A stretch of 64,000 nucleotides of DNA from Schaalia canis (GCF_003858455.1 NZ_RQZF01000002.1:248001-312000); one strand, 5' to 3'. Shown: positions 34,197-43,845, counted from the stretch's first letter. The notes: generated from the letters alone by a model not told the origin. Numbers and translations are program-made.

Positions 34197-36617
34197 ATGT
34201 ACCGCCTTCGTCTGCTCGTTTCCCTCCCTCTGTCGGTCGTGGTCATGGTCCTTTCCATGTTCCCGCCCCTGCAGTTTCCCGGCTGGCAGTGGCTTGTGGC
34301 AGCCCTCTCCCTCCCTGTCGTCACCTGGGGCGCCTGGCCCTTCCACCGCGCCGCCTTGCGTACAGCCCGCCACGGATCGACGACGATGGACACCCTTGTG
34401 AGCTTGGGTGTCGCAGCATCCACACTGTGGAGCCTGTGGGCCCTGTTCTTCGGTGGTGCGGGCCTTATCGGGATGACCATGCAGATGAGTTTCCTCCCAA
34501 GCTCCACCCATGGGCACGCGGACATCTATTTTGAGGGCGCGTGCATGATCGTCGTTTTCCTCTTAATTGGCCGCTCCATTGAAGCCCGCACGCGCTTGGC
34601 CGCTGGCGACGCTTTGCGTTCCCTGCTGGAAATGAGCGCGAAGGAAGCTGTCCTCCTGACAAATGACGAGGCCGGTTCCCGCGTGGAACGCAAAGTGCCC
34701 ACCACGCAGTTGCAGGTGGGCGACGTTGTGCTGGTCCGGCCAGGGGAGAAGGTTCCCACCGATGGCGTCGTTATTGAGGGGGCCTCCGCAGTGGATTCGT
34801 CGTTAATGACTGGCGAGTCCGTACCCGTTGATGTCACAGTGGGTGATGAGGTAATCGGCGGAGTGATCAACACCTGGGGTTCTTTGACGCTGCGCGCAAC
34901 CGCAGTCGGTGAGGACACGGCCCTGGCACACATCGGCCAGATGTTGGCCGCCGCTCAAGCAGATAAAGCGCAGGTTCAACGTTTAGCGGACCGTGTTTCT
35001 GGCGTGTTCGTGCCCGCCGTCCTTGTTCTTTCTGCGTTGACATTCATTGGATGGATGGTTGCGGGAGGATCTACTCAAGCGGCGATGACTGCAGCCGTAG
35101 CTGTCCTTGTTGTGGCCTGCCCCTGCGCCCTTGGTTTGGCAACGCCGACGGCCCTGCTTGTCGGGTCGAGTCGTGCAGCACAGTTGGGTATTGTGGTCCG
35201 ATCAGCGCCCGTTCTGGAGTCAACGCGACGCGTTGACACCATGATCTTTGACAAGACGGGCACGCTCACTGATGGTCGAATGGGCGTCGTTGACGCGCAC
35301 TTTGACGGAGCCTCTGAGCCATCCTTATGGGCTAAGGCTGCCAGCGTTGAGGTTCTCTCCGAACACCCTGTTGGTACAGCCATTGTCGCCGCTGCGGGGC
35401 AGAAGAATATCCCACCCGTGCCCGTCGAGGCTTTCACGGCCTTTGCCGGTAATGGTGTCTCAGCGATGCTCGGCTCAGAGCGCCTGGTCGTGGGGAAGCC
35501 GTCGTGGCTGATTGACATGGGGGTTGAGCTGTCGCCGGAAACCTCTGCCTTCCAAGCAAATTACGAGGCCGCTGGCGCCACGGTGGTCATGATGGTGAGC
35601 GTCCCTGCCGACGCAGACGTTCCTGCCGCTACCTCCGAGCAGACATCACCCGATGCTTCTTCTGCTCCACATATGGCCAGCGCCACCACACCATCTGGCG
35701 CCCCTTCCCCTCTCGCCCTGCCCTCAGAGGACAGCGCCCTCGTTCTGCCTCAGATCGAACTCAAGGTGGAAGGGATGACCTGCGCGTCCTGCGTACGTCG
35801 CGTGGAGAAGAAACTCGCCAAGTTGGATGGCGTTTCAGCCTCCGTCAATCTTGCTACCGAATCCGCCCTTGTCACCCTCGATCGAGAGTGGGACCCTCAG
35901 GCCATTGTCGATGTCGTGGATGCGGCTGGCTTCCACGCAACCTTCATGGGACTTCGCGATCCCCGACCGAGCGCACCCGCAGTAGCGGCCTCGTCGAACT
36001 CAGATGCTGCACCCGCCTGGGATCCTCACTCTTTGTCGGCAGCGGGTGCGCGCGTGTGCGCCGCCTTTGCCGTGAAGGATGCGATAAAGCCTGATGCACG
36101 CCAAGCGATCGCGCAGGTGCGAGACTTGGGCATCACCCCTGTTCTTCTCACTGGCGACAATGAGCGTGCTGCCCGCGCAGTTGCCAGCGAGCTTGGCATC
36201 GACAGGGTCTACGCGCAGGTCACGCCCGCAGACAAGCACAATCTGGTTCGCGACCTCCACAACGCGGGGGCGACGGTGGCGATGGTCGGTGACGGAGTCA
36301 ATGACGCTGCTGCCCTCGCTCAGGCCGACCTGGGGATGGCAATGGGGTCAGGCACCGACGTCGCGCAGAATGTGGCAGACATTGTCCTGACCACCTCGCG
36401 GGTGAGTGCCGCCCCACTGGCTGTGCGCATTTCGAAGAAGACTCTGAGGATCATTCAGGAAAACCTCTTCTGGGCCTTTGGATACAACGTCGCGATGCTG
36501 CCCCTGGCCGTTATGGGCTTGCTCAACCCGATGATCGCGGCGGCTGCAATGTCGGCGTCATCGGTGTGCGTGGTTGTGAACTCCTTGCGTTTGCGCCGGA
36601 TTCAGCCCGACGCCTAA
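34197..36617 (+). CDS. copA: Copper-exporting P1B-type ATPase with internal HMA domain
   Basis: 806 residues. No N-terminal metal-binding domain; it opens with membrane helices. Actuator loop T-G-E-S; Cys308-Pro-Cys310 in the membrane; phosphorylated Asp352 in DKTGT; S-E-H-P-V-G ATP site; L-T-G-D-N about 651-655; GDGVND near 700. Unusually, an HMA domain with G-M-T-C-A-S-C (Cys529, Cys532) lies between G-A-T-V-V-M-M-V-S-V and A-F-A-V-K-D-A-I-K-P, flanked by Ala/Pro/Ser-rich linkers, that is, inside the catalytic domain. The hydrolase motifs on both sides are intact, so the protein is probably active, exporting Cu(I). Confidence 0.88.
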   Translation: MYRLRLLVSLPLSVVVMVLSMFPPLQFPGWQWLVAALSLPVVTWGAWPFHRAALRTARHGSTTMDTLVSLGVAASTLWSLWALFFGGAGLIGMTMQMSFLPSSTHGHADIYFEGACMIVVFLLIGRSIEARTRLAAGDALRSLLEMSAKEAVLLTNDEAGSRVERKVPTTQLQVGDVVLVRPGEKVPTDGVVIEGASAVDSSLMTGESVPVDVTVGDEVIGGVINTWGSLTLRATAVGEDTALAHIGQMLAAAQADKAQVQRLADRVSGVFVPAVLVLSALTFIGWMVAGGSTQAAMTAAVAVLVVACPCALGLATPTALLVGSSRAAQLGIVVRSAPVLESTRRVDTMIFDKTGTLTDGRMGVVDAHFDGASEPSLWAKAASVEVLSEHPVGTAIVAAAGQKNIPPVPVEAFTAFAGNGVSAMLGSERLVVGKPSWLIDMGVELSPETSAFQANYEAAGATVVMMVSVPADADVPAATSEQTSPDASSAPHMASATTPSGAPSPLALPSEDSALVLPQIELKVEGMTCASCVRRVEKKLAKLDGVSASVNLATESALVTLDREWDPQAIVDVVDAAGFHATFMGLRDPRPSAPAVAASSNSDAAPAWDPHSLSAAGARVCAAFAVKDAIKPDARQAIAQVRDLGITPVLLTGDNERAARAVASELGIDRVYAQVTPADKHNLVRDLHNAGATVAMVGDGVNDAAALAQADLGMAMGSGTDVAQNVADIVLTTSRVSAAPLAVRISKKTLRIIQENLFWAFGYNVAMLPLAVMGLLNPMIAAAAMSASSVCVVVNSLRLRRIQPDA

Positions 36618-36671
36618 GCCCAGTACAGTACAGCCCGGCCCAAACGGCAGGTCACACGGCGCTGGATTGGG

Positions 36672-37283
36672 TCAAATAGATGAGCTCATGCCGGTTTCGA
36701 GAGCGAGAAGAGCACCCTTAATCGCATCCCCACCCGTGTAGCGTCCAAGCGTTCCATCAGCTCGCACCACTCTGTGGCAGGGGACGAGGATCGGTAGCGG
36801 GTTTTTCCCGCAGGCCGTTCCCACCGCGCGTGTGGCACCTGGGTTGCCCAGGGCGGTGGCAAGTTCAGCGTAGGTCCACCGCTGCCCGTAGGGGATGGTG
36901 GCAATCGCCTCGTGAACGCGCATTGTGAAGGGCGAGGTTGGTGCCGGGGCGAGGGGCACGCTGAAAGAGTCGCGTGAGCCGCGCATGTAGTCGCGGATCT
37001 CCTGGGCAGCCTGGACAGCGTGCCGAGAGGCCCTGTCACCAGCATCTACATCGCCTACTATTCCTTCAAGGTGGGGAGCCCACGATGAATCGGTGGGAGG
37101 GGCCTCAAGGATACGTGTGAGTGGATCTGGAGTGGCGCTGAGCCTATCTCCGAGAATCACCCGCGTGACGCCCTGCTCGCAGGCCCAGATTTCCACATCG
37201 GGAGGCGTAACAATTCCCTTCAGCAGACCCGTCACTCGCAGTCGGATTTCCTCAGCAGAGCGCGTGGAGGGTCCAGCCGTCAT
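36672..37283 (-). CDS. ogt: Methylated-DNA-protein cysteine methyltransferase
   Basis: Suicide repair enzyme taking alkyl groups from O6 of guanine. 203 residues; the acceptor Cys169 lies in I-L-V-P-C-H-R-V-V with a helix-turn-helix before it (P-Y-G-Q-R-W-T-Y-A-E-L-A) and the Arg finger in A-T-R-A-V-G. GAGGAG lies 5 nt before the ATG at 37283, which overlaps the stop of the glycosyltransferase gene (ATGA), so the two are co-translated even though no functional link is obvious. Confidence 0.92.
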   Translation of the reverse strand: MTAGPSTRSAEEIRLRVTGLLKGIVTPPDVEIWACEQGVTRVILGDRLSATPDPLTRILEAPPTDSSWAPHLEGIVGDVDAGDRASRHAVQAAQEIRDYMRGSRDSFSVPLAPAPTSPFTMRVHEAIATIPYGQRWTYAELATALGNPGATRAVGTACGKNPLPILVPCHRVVRADGTLGRYTGGDAIKGALLALETGMSSSI

Positions 37284-38119
37284 TGGGACTCCTCAAAGAG
37301 AGGCTCAGCGTCCCGCACGGATGCTGGTCGGGGGTAGGGGTGTCCCTCCACCTGCTGGCGTGCCGCTTCACGGCGTTGTGCCACAGGCAGGTGCACGCGA
37401 CGAAGACGCCGATTCGCAATAGTCCAGAGAACGTCAGCGTAGCGTTGCTTCCGATTGAGGTATCCGACGGTCTCATCGGCGCCCGAATGAGTGAATGAGC
37501 AGGGAAGCTCTGCCATGGACATCCCCGCTGAGAGCATGTCAATGGTCATGCCCACTTCCAGGCCGTACCCATTTGCAAAGGGCATAGCGGTGTTGAGGGC
37601 ATCACGCGTGAAGCAGCGCATTTCTGACAGAGGCGCACGGCTTTCCCAGCCGGTAGCCCGCCTGATGGCAGCGGTTGCAAGGTTGGCAGCCAAGGAGCGT
37701 CTCTGCCCTTCTTCGGGAACCGGAGCCGCCACCGCGCAATCAACGTCTCCACCCATGACGGCCTCAACCAGTGTGGAGGCTTCCACGGCTGACTCACCAA
37801 CATCAGCCGAAAGGAAAAGAAGAAGGCGTTGGGGGCCATCAGCACGGTCGCGCATGGCTGCCACTTTCACGCCTGTTTCACGGGCGGAGGCTCGGCCTCG
37901 CGGGACGGAGTGGCGAACCACTACCGCTCCCGCGAGGCGCGCCTGATGTCCGGTGTCGTCGTCGGAACCGTCATCCACCACGACAATGAGATCCACGCCG
38001 GGGATAGCCCTGCAGGATCTGACGGTTGTCGCCACGTCATGTCCCACGTTATGTGCCGCGATAATGGCAGCCACTCGGCGTTGCCCAAGGGGGTGGCGGC
38101 CGTGTGCGTGAGGGGACAT
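37280..38119 (-). CDS. Family 2 glycosyltransferase (GT-A)
   Basis: 279 residues. The N-terminal A-A-I-I-A-A-H-N-V-G and V-V-V-D-D-G-S-D-D-D-T are the nucleotide-sugar binding strands; L-F-L-S-A-D-V-G sits where the DxD metal motif is expected and is atypical. No membrane helices. Related proteins include glucosyl-phosphoglycerate synthase-like transferases; Y-G-L-E-V-G-M-T-I-D matches their G-[WY]-G-x-E-x-x-x-x-x-D region. Sugar donor and acceptor unknown. Confidence 0.8.
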   Translation of the reverse strand: MSPHAHGRHPLGQRRVAAIIAAHNVGHDVATTVRSCRAIPGVDLIVVVDDGSDDDTGHQARLAGAVVVRHSVPRGRASARETGVKVAAMRDRADGPQRLLLFLSADVGESAVEASTLVEAVMGGDVDCAVAAPVPEEGQRRSLAANLATAAIRRATGWESRAPLSEMRCFTRDALNTAMPFANGYGLEVGMTIDMLSAGMSMAELPCSFTHSGADETVGYLNRKQRYADVLWTIANRRLRRVHLPVAQRREAARQQVEGHPYPRPASVRDAEPLFEESQ

Positions 38120-38136
38120 GATCTGTTGACTTCCTC

Positions 38137-39018
38137 TTAGCGGATGGTCACCTGGCGGGACACGAGGCCCTGGTAGGCCCGACGCTCATCATGCGTGAGA
38201 GGATCCGTGACGGTCAGAGCTTTCTCCACTCCCGCAGCGAGGGTTGCGGCAGCGTCTGCGACATCGGCTGCCGTGGCGCCTTCGGGGAGTTCAAAGACGG
38301 GGATGGCGATACCGCACGCACGGAATGCGCCAACGAAACGACTGCCTTCGCCAAGGTGAGCGGCGTCAGCGACCTTCAAACGAGCCAGAGCCTTGAAGAG
38401 CTGGTTTTCGTCAATGTCAGTGACATAACGGACGAAGTTTGCGTTCATGGAGCACCAGAACATGCCCTCAACGCCAGGAACGGCCTCGGTGGGGATGACC
38501 TCTTCAGTATTTTGCTCAAGGGCGTGGCGCATTTCGTGGGTGAGTTCTTCGTCAGGGTTGAGCCAGAAGGCGAAGTTCTCACGCAGTTCCATGTCGCCGA
38601 AGGAGTCCAGGTCAAGGATGTCTTGAAGGCGAGGGGAGGGTTCTCGAACGTCGATTTCCACAACGCCCTCTCCGCCGTTGTTCTTCAGGTCGATAGCGGC
38701 CAGGACAGCTGCGGCAACGTCATGGGAGAGGTCACCGGAGTTGGACCGGGTTTGGAGGCCCACGAGGACGCGTCCATCACCGCGCACCATGGCGGAGTTT
38801 CCGTCTGGCACGAGAGTGACAAGATCAAACTCAACGGCGCCGTTGTCGGCATTGGTTCGAGCTGTCATGGTGGCGCAGGGAATGATCTCGCGCATGGCAA
38901 CCAGTTCTTTTTCAGCGGAAAGCCCTTCAAAGGGGCGGTCCACGAAAGGAATAGGCGCGCGGTAGGCGGGACGATTCGCGGGGTTGATGACCTTCTTACG
39001 GCGACTTGCTTTACCCAT
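38137..39018 (-). CDS. DUF5926-like conserved actinobacterial protein
   Basis: 293 residues, soluble. Begins M-G-K-A-S-R-R-K-K, then a domain with E-K-E-L-V-A-M-R-E-I-I-P and P-R-L-Q-D-I-L-D. It resembles DUF5926 proteins found next to a glycosyltransferase in actinobacteria, but the Cys-rich SEC-C segment often present at their start is absent. Function unknown. The start at 39018 has a poor ribosome site. It is followed by the glycosyltransferase gene after 17 nt, so the three minus-strand genes probably form an operon. Confidence 0.65.
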   Translation of the reverse strand: MGKASRRKKVINPANRPAYRAPIPFVDRPFEGLSAEKELVAMREIIPCATMTARTNADNGAVEFDLVTLVPDGNSAMVRGDGRVLVGLQTRSNSGDLSHDVAAAVLAAIDLKNNGGEGVVEIDVREPSPRLQDILDLDSFGDMELRENFAFWLNPDEELTHEMRHALEQNTEEVIPTEAVPGVEGMFWCSMNANFVRYVTDIDENQLFKALARLKVADAAHLGEGSRFVGAFRACGIAIPVFELPEGATAADVADAAATLAAGVEKALTVTDPLTHDERRAYQGLVSRQVTIR

Positions 39019-39057
39019 AGATCAAAGATACCTGCCATGGGTGCCTTTGTGCGACGC

Positions 39058-39130
39058 GCACCCGCGTGTGCGCTCAGAGAATCTCCGCGCCAAAATCGCT
39101 CGAAAACCCTGTGAGCGCACAGGCGGGAGC
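39058..39130. repeat. Intergenic dyad element, copy 4 of 7
   Basis: Half-sites GCACCCGCGTGTGCGCTCA (39058-39076) and TGAGCGCACAGGCGGGAGC (39112-39130), 35-nt spacer. Lies 40 nt upstream of the DUF5926-like start and 178 nt upstream of the L,D-transpeptidase start. Confidence 0.8.
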
Positions 39131-39308
39131 GCGTGGCTATCCCCAGTAGAGCTCATTGCCAGTCAGGACTTTTCGCCATTCTTATAAATGGGGAGGCCTT
39201 TCTTGACCGTTCGGGCAGAGATATTCGTTCATCATTTCTGCCGCATGTGGGTTAGATTAGAACCTAGTTCTGTGTGCTTTCGTCAACCGTCACTCATAGG
39301 ATCACCTC

Positions 39309-40751
39309 GTGCAACACGCAAACAACTTCCCGCTGAAATCACGGCTGTGGTGGGCAACGCTCGCCGGCGCGCTTTTTCTTGCCGGAGTTGGGGTAGGAAT
39401 CGCTGATTTCACCTCGGATCACAGCGAACGTGCTCTTCCCGGCGTACACGTCGGACGCCATTCTGTTGCAGGCATGACCCGTGAAGAAATCACCCAGATG
39501 GTGAAGAACACCTACTCCGCGGCGCAGGTGACAGTTCAAATCGCTGGTAAGACCACAACCGTTCCACTCAGCCAAACAGGTGCGCGCGTTAATGCTGAAG
39601 CAACTGCGGACGCTGCCCTGGCAGGTAGTGGCACTGTCAATGCCGCACTTCACTCCCTTTTCATGCCAACGGTTATTCCTGCGGTTGTTTCAACTGACTC
39701 AAGCGCCTTTAATACCTTCACTGACACGGTGAATAAGCTCACGGGGTCCGCCCCCACTCAAGGAAGTGTTGTTGTCGCCGCTGACGGCAATTCACTGATC
39801 TCTTCTCCTGCGACTGCCGGACGTGGGGCCAGCGACACAGAGTTGAAGGATGCGATTAATGCGGCCGCTCAGGACTTGAGCTCAACGACCGTTAACGTTC
39901 ACGAAGCCCACGTTGATCCACGAATCACCACCGAGGAAGCCGAGCAGGCAGCCCAAGCAGCAAATGAGCTCGTATCCGCCGCAGTTGAGATTGTCACGCC
40001 GAAGGAAACTATTACGGCTTCCCCCGCCGACAAGGTCAAGTGGGTGACGGTCAAAGAAAACAACGGCACCCTGGATGCCCAGCTCAACATTGCAGAGATC
40101 AACAAATGGATTGACGGCGTCTTCCAGACCGCCAACCGTAATCCAATCAACGGCATCAACAATGTTGATGCCGCGGGACAATTCATTGCACTGGCACGGC
40201 CCGCTAAACCGGGTGTGACATTGACAAATGAAGAGGCCGTTCGCGCTCAGATTCTTAAGGCTATCCAAAGCTCCACAGCAGCCAAAGCAACACTGACTTT
40301 TGACGAAGTGCCCGCCGGCTTTGACTCGCGAGTGGTTCCCGCTGGCCCTGAGCGTTTCGCCCATCAGGCGCGCCCCGGCGAAAAATGGGTGGATGTGAAC
40401 CTCACGGATTCAACGCTCACCGCCTACGTGGGCCACGAGGTTGCCTACGGGCCGATCCTCATTAACCACGGTGGTGTGGGGCATGAGACGGTCACTGGCA
40501 CCTTCCACGTCTACCTCAAGTATGACAAGCAGGATATGGGCTGCACCGCCGACTGGCCCTACTGTGAACGTGACGTACCGTGGGTGTCCTACTGGCACGG
40601 CTCCTACGCCCTTCACGGAGCCCCATGGGTGAAGGAGTTTGGTATCGGCACTGATGAATCCTCCCACGGGTGCATTAACATCCCCGTCCCCGACTCCCAG
40701 TGGCTGTGGAAATGGGCGGAGATGGGCACAACCGTCGTCACCCACTACTAA
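39309..40751 (+). CDS. L,D-transpeptidase (YkuD) with PG-binding/VanW-type repeats
   Basis: 480 residues. One N-terminal membrane anchor (about 11-31), then two modules of the PG_binding_4 type (residues about 50-300), then a YkuD domain. The catalytic Cys455 sits in S-H-G-C-I-N-I-P; the conserved His is in Y-A-L-H-G-A-P-W. It makes 3-3 cross-links in peptidoglycan and is often one of several paralogues in actinobacteria. Starts at GTG 39309 with AGGA upstream. A symmetrical hairpin follows the stop. Confidence 0.9.
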   Translation: MQHANNFPLKSRLWWATLAGALFLAGVGVGIADFTSDHSERALPGVHVGRHSVAGMTREEITQMVKNTYSAAQVTVQIAGKTTTVPLSQTGARVNAEATADAALAGSGTVNAALHSLFMPTVIPAVVSTDSSAFNTFTDTVNKLTGSAPTQGSVVVAADGNSLISSPATAGRGASDTELKDAINAAAQDLSSTTVNVHEAHVDPRITTEEAEQAAQAANELVSAAVEIVTPKETITASPADKVKWVTVKENNGTLDAQLNIAEINKWIDGVFQTANRNPINGINNVDAAGQFIALARPAKPGVTLTNEEAVRAQILKAIQSSTAAKATLTFDEVPAGFDSRVVPAGPERFAHQARPGEKWVDVNLTDSTLTAYVGHEVAYGPILINHGGVGHETVTGTFHVYLKYDKQDMGCTADWPYCERDVPWVSYWHGSYALHGAPWVKEFGIGTDESSHGCINIPVPDSQWLWKWAEMGTTVVTHY

Positions 40752-40770
40752 ATCCACTGACCACTAGGAC

Positions 40771-40804
40771 GGTGGCGGGAAGCTGTCCGCGCTTACCCGC
40801 CACC
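40771..40804. terminator. Hairpin between convergent L,D-transpeptidase and lutC
   Basis: GGTGGCGGGAAGC (40771-40783) pairs with GCTT-A-CCCGCCACC (40791-40804), one bulged A, loop TGTCCGC. No T tract; probably bidirectional. Confidence 0.6.
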
Positions 40805-40811
40805 TGAGGCG

Positions 40812-41462
40812 TCAGTGCGCGATGACAACCCCCAGATTTCGCGGCCCATGAACGCCGTTAATACGCACCAGCTCAATGTCACTCGTTGCTGATGGGCCAG
40901 CAATCCACGTCAATGGCCGCGTAGGGTTCTCGTTCAAAACGGCCACCGCTTCAGGAACAGTCGTCACAATGCTGTCTCGTTCAACAACAATAATGTGCGT
41001 GTCAGGAACGAGGGTGATCGCCCGTCGCCCCTGATCCGCCTCGCCATCAAGGACGATAGTGCCCGAGATCGCAATACCCAGACGTGACGAGGTCAGAACC
41101 GCGTCGGTTGCATCAAGGTCTGCCTTGGTCAGCGGATTCTCCCGCGTGTCGATACGCACCTCGCGCCCTCGACGGCGGGCAGCCTCAAGGAAATACTCCG
41201 GCAGACCAGACGGCACGACAACGCTGCGAGCCTCGCCAAGCAGATCATCAATAGCTTCTGCAATACCGGCCTCGTCCGTCTCCTGGCGGACACGGGCCCC
41301 GTAGTCCTCTAGGCTCTCGACCATGGCCTCCACCACCGGCTCACTACCCGGGGCACTCTCACCCACCTGAATGTAGTCGCGAGGTACTGGCGGAGCAGGC
41401 TCACGCTGACTGCGGTCCAAAGCATCAACCAGGCGCGCCAAAATAGCAGTCCGAGCGTCCAT
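40812..41462 (-). CDS. lutC: L-lactate utilisation protein LutC
   Basis: LutC/YkgG family subunit of the LutABC L-lactate oxidation system that converts lactate to pyruvate. 216 residues; conserved S-R-L-G-I-A-I-S-G-T-I and L-V-P-D-T-H-I-I-V features mark the family. The ATG at 41462 has GGGGAG upstream and overlaps the lutB stop (TGATG); a longer frame from 41525 lies inside lutB and is rejected. Confidence 0.88.
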   Translation of the reverse strand: MDARTAILARLVDALDRSQREPAPPVPRDYIQVGESAPGSEPVVEAMVESLEDYGARVRQETDEAGIAEAIDDLLGEARSVVVPSGLPEYFLEAARRRGREVRIDTRENPLTKADLDATDAVLTSSRLGIAISGTIVLDGEADQGRRAITLVPDTHIIVVERDSIVTTVPEAVAVLNENPTRPLTWIAGPSATSDIELVRINGVHGPRNLGVVIAH

Positions 41463-43048
41463 CACTTCTCCCCTTCCTGCGGGCCTTGCGTTGGCTGATC
41501 TGATGGGTGCGTGCGATCCCACCACTGCCTGAATGTTTCCTTCGGCGCGACGGGCACGTCACGAACGCCCGTCCACATGGATGCTGGGAAGGGCAGTGCG
41601 CCGATCCGCTGCTTCTTACCACCCAGTAGGCGCGTCGCTTTCAGGGGCGCTGTCGCCACCTTCCACAGCGTCGCATTCGACATTGGGGCAGCCGAGGCTT
41701 TCATACCAACATCCCACATATCCGGCAGGATCTTGCCTGACTCCTCCACCGTACGAGCACGCAGGTGGATGAGCACCTCGGGAATATCAATCTTCACCGG
41801 GCACACCTCGCCGCAGGCTCCACACAGTGAAGAGGCAAAAGGTAGGGAGTGAACCGGATCATCATGGGACAGGCCCTGCGTCAGTTGCGGGGTGAGAATC
41901 GCGCCGATCGGGCCGGGGTAGACCGACCCGTACGCATGACCACCGGTCTGCTGGTAGACAGGACAAATATTCATGCAGGCGCCGCAACGGATGCAGTGCA
42001 GTGCCTGGCGTCCGACCTCGTCAGCGAGGGTCTTCGTGCGCCCGTTATCGAGCAGGATAAGGTGGAACTCCTGCGGGCCATCTCCAGGATGTACGCCCGT
42101 CCACATAGAGGTGTAAGGGTTCATGCGCTCACCCGTTGCCGAACGCGGCAGAAGCTGGCTGAACACCTCCACGTCACGGAAACGCGGCACGATCTTCTCA
42201 ATACCCATCAAGGTAATGAGGGTGTCAGGCAAGGTCAGGCACATGCGACCATTACCTTCAGACTCAAAGACGGAAACCGTGCCTGTTTCAGCGATACCCA
42301 TATTCGTCCCCGACACGGCAACCTTGGCCTCAAGGAACTTTCGGCGCAGGTACATGCGGGCGGCGTTGGTGAGCTCTTGCGGGTCAGTGGACAAGTCCTC
42401 TGGGGCGCCTTCCATCTTGTCCAGGAAGATGCCGCGCACTTCGGCCCGGTTGCGGTGGATTGCGGGAACGACGATGTGGCTGGGCATATCGTCGGCCAAC
42501 TGGACGATCAGCTCTGCGAGGTCGGTTTCATGGGCGGTGACGCCACGTTCCTTGAGGTACTCGTTGAGGTTGGTTTCCTGCGTGGCCATGGATTTGACCT
42601 TGACAACCTCGCTCACGCCTTTGGAGCGAATAATGTCAAGGATGATGGCGTTCGCTTCAGCGGCGTTGCGTGCCCAGTGGACAATACCGCCACGAGCGGT
42701 GACATTTTCTTCGAATTGGACGAGCAGCTCAGGTAGGTTGCTCATCACCTCGTGCTTGATGGCGGCTGCAGCGTCGCGTAATTCCTCCCAGTCGGGCATT
42801 TCACCCACGCGCAAGGCACGTTTCCCGCGGATCGTCCGAGTGGCGTATCCGAGGTTACGGCGCATCTGCGTATTGGCCAGGGTCGCATGAGCGCCCTCGG
42901 GGAAAGTGTGGCCCCAGCGTAGGGTGTTGGCCGGTGGGGTGACGGTGGTGATCCACCCGCCGGTATTGACGGCGCCGGCCTCGTCAGAAGAGTCGGAAGA
43001 AGCGCCAGTGAAGATACGGGGCATACCAAGGAAGACGTTGCGCATCAT
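41462..43048 (-). CDS. lutB: L-lactate utilisation iron-sulfur protein LutB
   Basis: 528 residues. The N-terminal LUD domain (about 60-300) resembles LutC; two [4Fe-4S] motifs follow: C-I-R-C-G-A-C-M-N-I-C-P near 355 and C-G-A-C-G-E-V-C-P near 410. It passes electrons within the cytoplasmic LutABC complex. The start ATG at 43048 overlaps the lutA stop, with a second ATG directly after. In lactate-rich oral or mucosal niches this lets the cell use lactate made by neighbours. Confidence 0.92.
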   Translation of the reverse strand: MMRNVFLGMPRIFTGASSDSSDEAGAVNTGGWITTVTPPANTLRWGHTFPEGAHATLANTQMRRNLGYATRTIRGKRALRVGEMPDWEELRDAAAAIKHEVMSNLPELLVQFEENVTARGGIVHWARNAAEANAIILDIIRSKGVSEVVKVKSMATQETNLNEYLKERGVTAHETDLAELIVQLADDMPSHIVVPAIHRNRAEVRGIFLDKMEGAPEDLSTDPQELTNAARMYLRRKFLEAKVAVSGTNMGIAETGTVSVFESEGNGRMCLTLPDTLITLMGIEKIVPRFRDVEVFSQLLPRSATGERMNPYTSMWTGVHPGDGPQEFHLILLDNGRTKTLADEVGRQALHCIRCGACMNICPVYQQTGGHAYGSVYPGPIGAILTPQLTQGLSHDDPVHSLPFASSLCGACGEVCPVKIDIPEVLIHLRARTVEESGKILPDMWDVGMKASAAPMSNATLWKVATAPLKATRLLGGKKQRIGALPFPASMWTGVRDVPVAPKETFRQWWDRTHPSDQPTQGPQEGEK

Positions 43049-43845
43049 GCACCTGCCGCGAGGGAGTCGGGAGCGAAGGAGACATTCGAGACGAAGGGTT
43101 CGTCCTGGGTGGAGGCAAGGATTTCAGCTAGGTGCATGATCCTCACCCCGGAGTTTAGGCGCGCCAGACCACCACCGATATGCATGAGGCAGGAGTAGTC
43201 GCCGGTGCACAGCACCTCAGCCTGGGTGGAAAGAACGTTGGTCATCTTGTTCGCCAACATGGCGGCTGAAGTTTCGTGGTTCTTCATGGCGAAGGTGCCG
43301 CCAAAGCCGCAGCAGACCTCCGCGTCTGGGAGGTCAACGAGGTCAATGCCCTGGACGGCGCGCAGGAGCTGGTAGGGGCGGTCGCCAACCTTTGCCACGC
43401 GCATGGAGTGGCAGGTGGGGTGGTAGACAACCCTGTGGGGGAAGTAGGCTCCCACGTCGGTCACGCCCAGCACGTCAACGAGTACTTCGGATAGGTCATA
43501 GGTGTGTTTGGCGATCTGGCGGGCTTGCTTAGCGAGTTCGTCCTCGCCGATATGTTCGAGCACCATGGACTGTTCGTGGCGGGTGGCGCCGGTGCAGGAA
43601 CCGGAGGGCACGACGATGCCGTCCCATTCGCCGTCGAGGACGGGGGCGAAGGCCCGCACATGGTTGGCGATAATCGACCCGGCTTCCTTGAAGTATCCGG
43701 TGTTGGCGTGCATCTGCCCGCAGCAGACCTGTTTGTCAGGGAAGACGACCTCGTGGCCGAGGCGTTCGAGGATGGTGACGGTTGCCTGAGGGGCCTGCGG
43801 GAACATGGAGTCCCCGATGCAGGTGGCAAAGAGCGCAAAACGCAT
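43045..43845 (-). CDS. lutA: L-lactate utilisation protein LutA (CCG domains)
   Basis: 266 residues with the two cysteine-rich CCG domains typical of LutA/GlcF/HdrB: C-I-G-D ... Q-V-C-C-G-Q in the first half and H-P-T-C-H ... E-V-C-C-G-F-G-G in the second. Likely carries a bound Fe-S cluster. The ATG at 43845 has AGGAGGAG 4 nt upstream; a frame extending to 43947 is unsupported. First gene of the lut operon, with no regulator gene adjacent. Confidence 0.9.
   Translation of the reverse strand: MRFALFATCIGDSMFPQAPQATVTILERLGHEVVFPDKQVCCGQMHANTGYFKEAGSIIANHVRAFAPVLDGEWDGIVVPSGSCTGATRHEQSMVLEHIGEDELAKQARQIAKHTYDLSEVLVDVLGVTDVGAYFPHRVVYHPTCHSMRVAKVGDRPYQLLRAVQGIDLVDLPDAEVCCGFGGTFAMKNHETSAAMLANKMTNVLSTQAEVLCTGDYSCLMHIGGGLARLNSGVRIMHLAEILASTQDEPFVSNVSFAPDSLAAGA

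Noticed and set aside
42123-42890. 255-residue plus-strand frame opposite lutB
   Set aside because: Antisense to lutB with Arg/Ser-rich composition and no recognisable domain.
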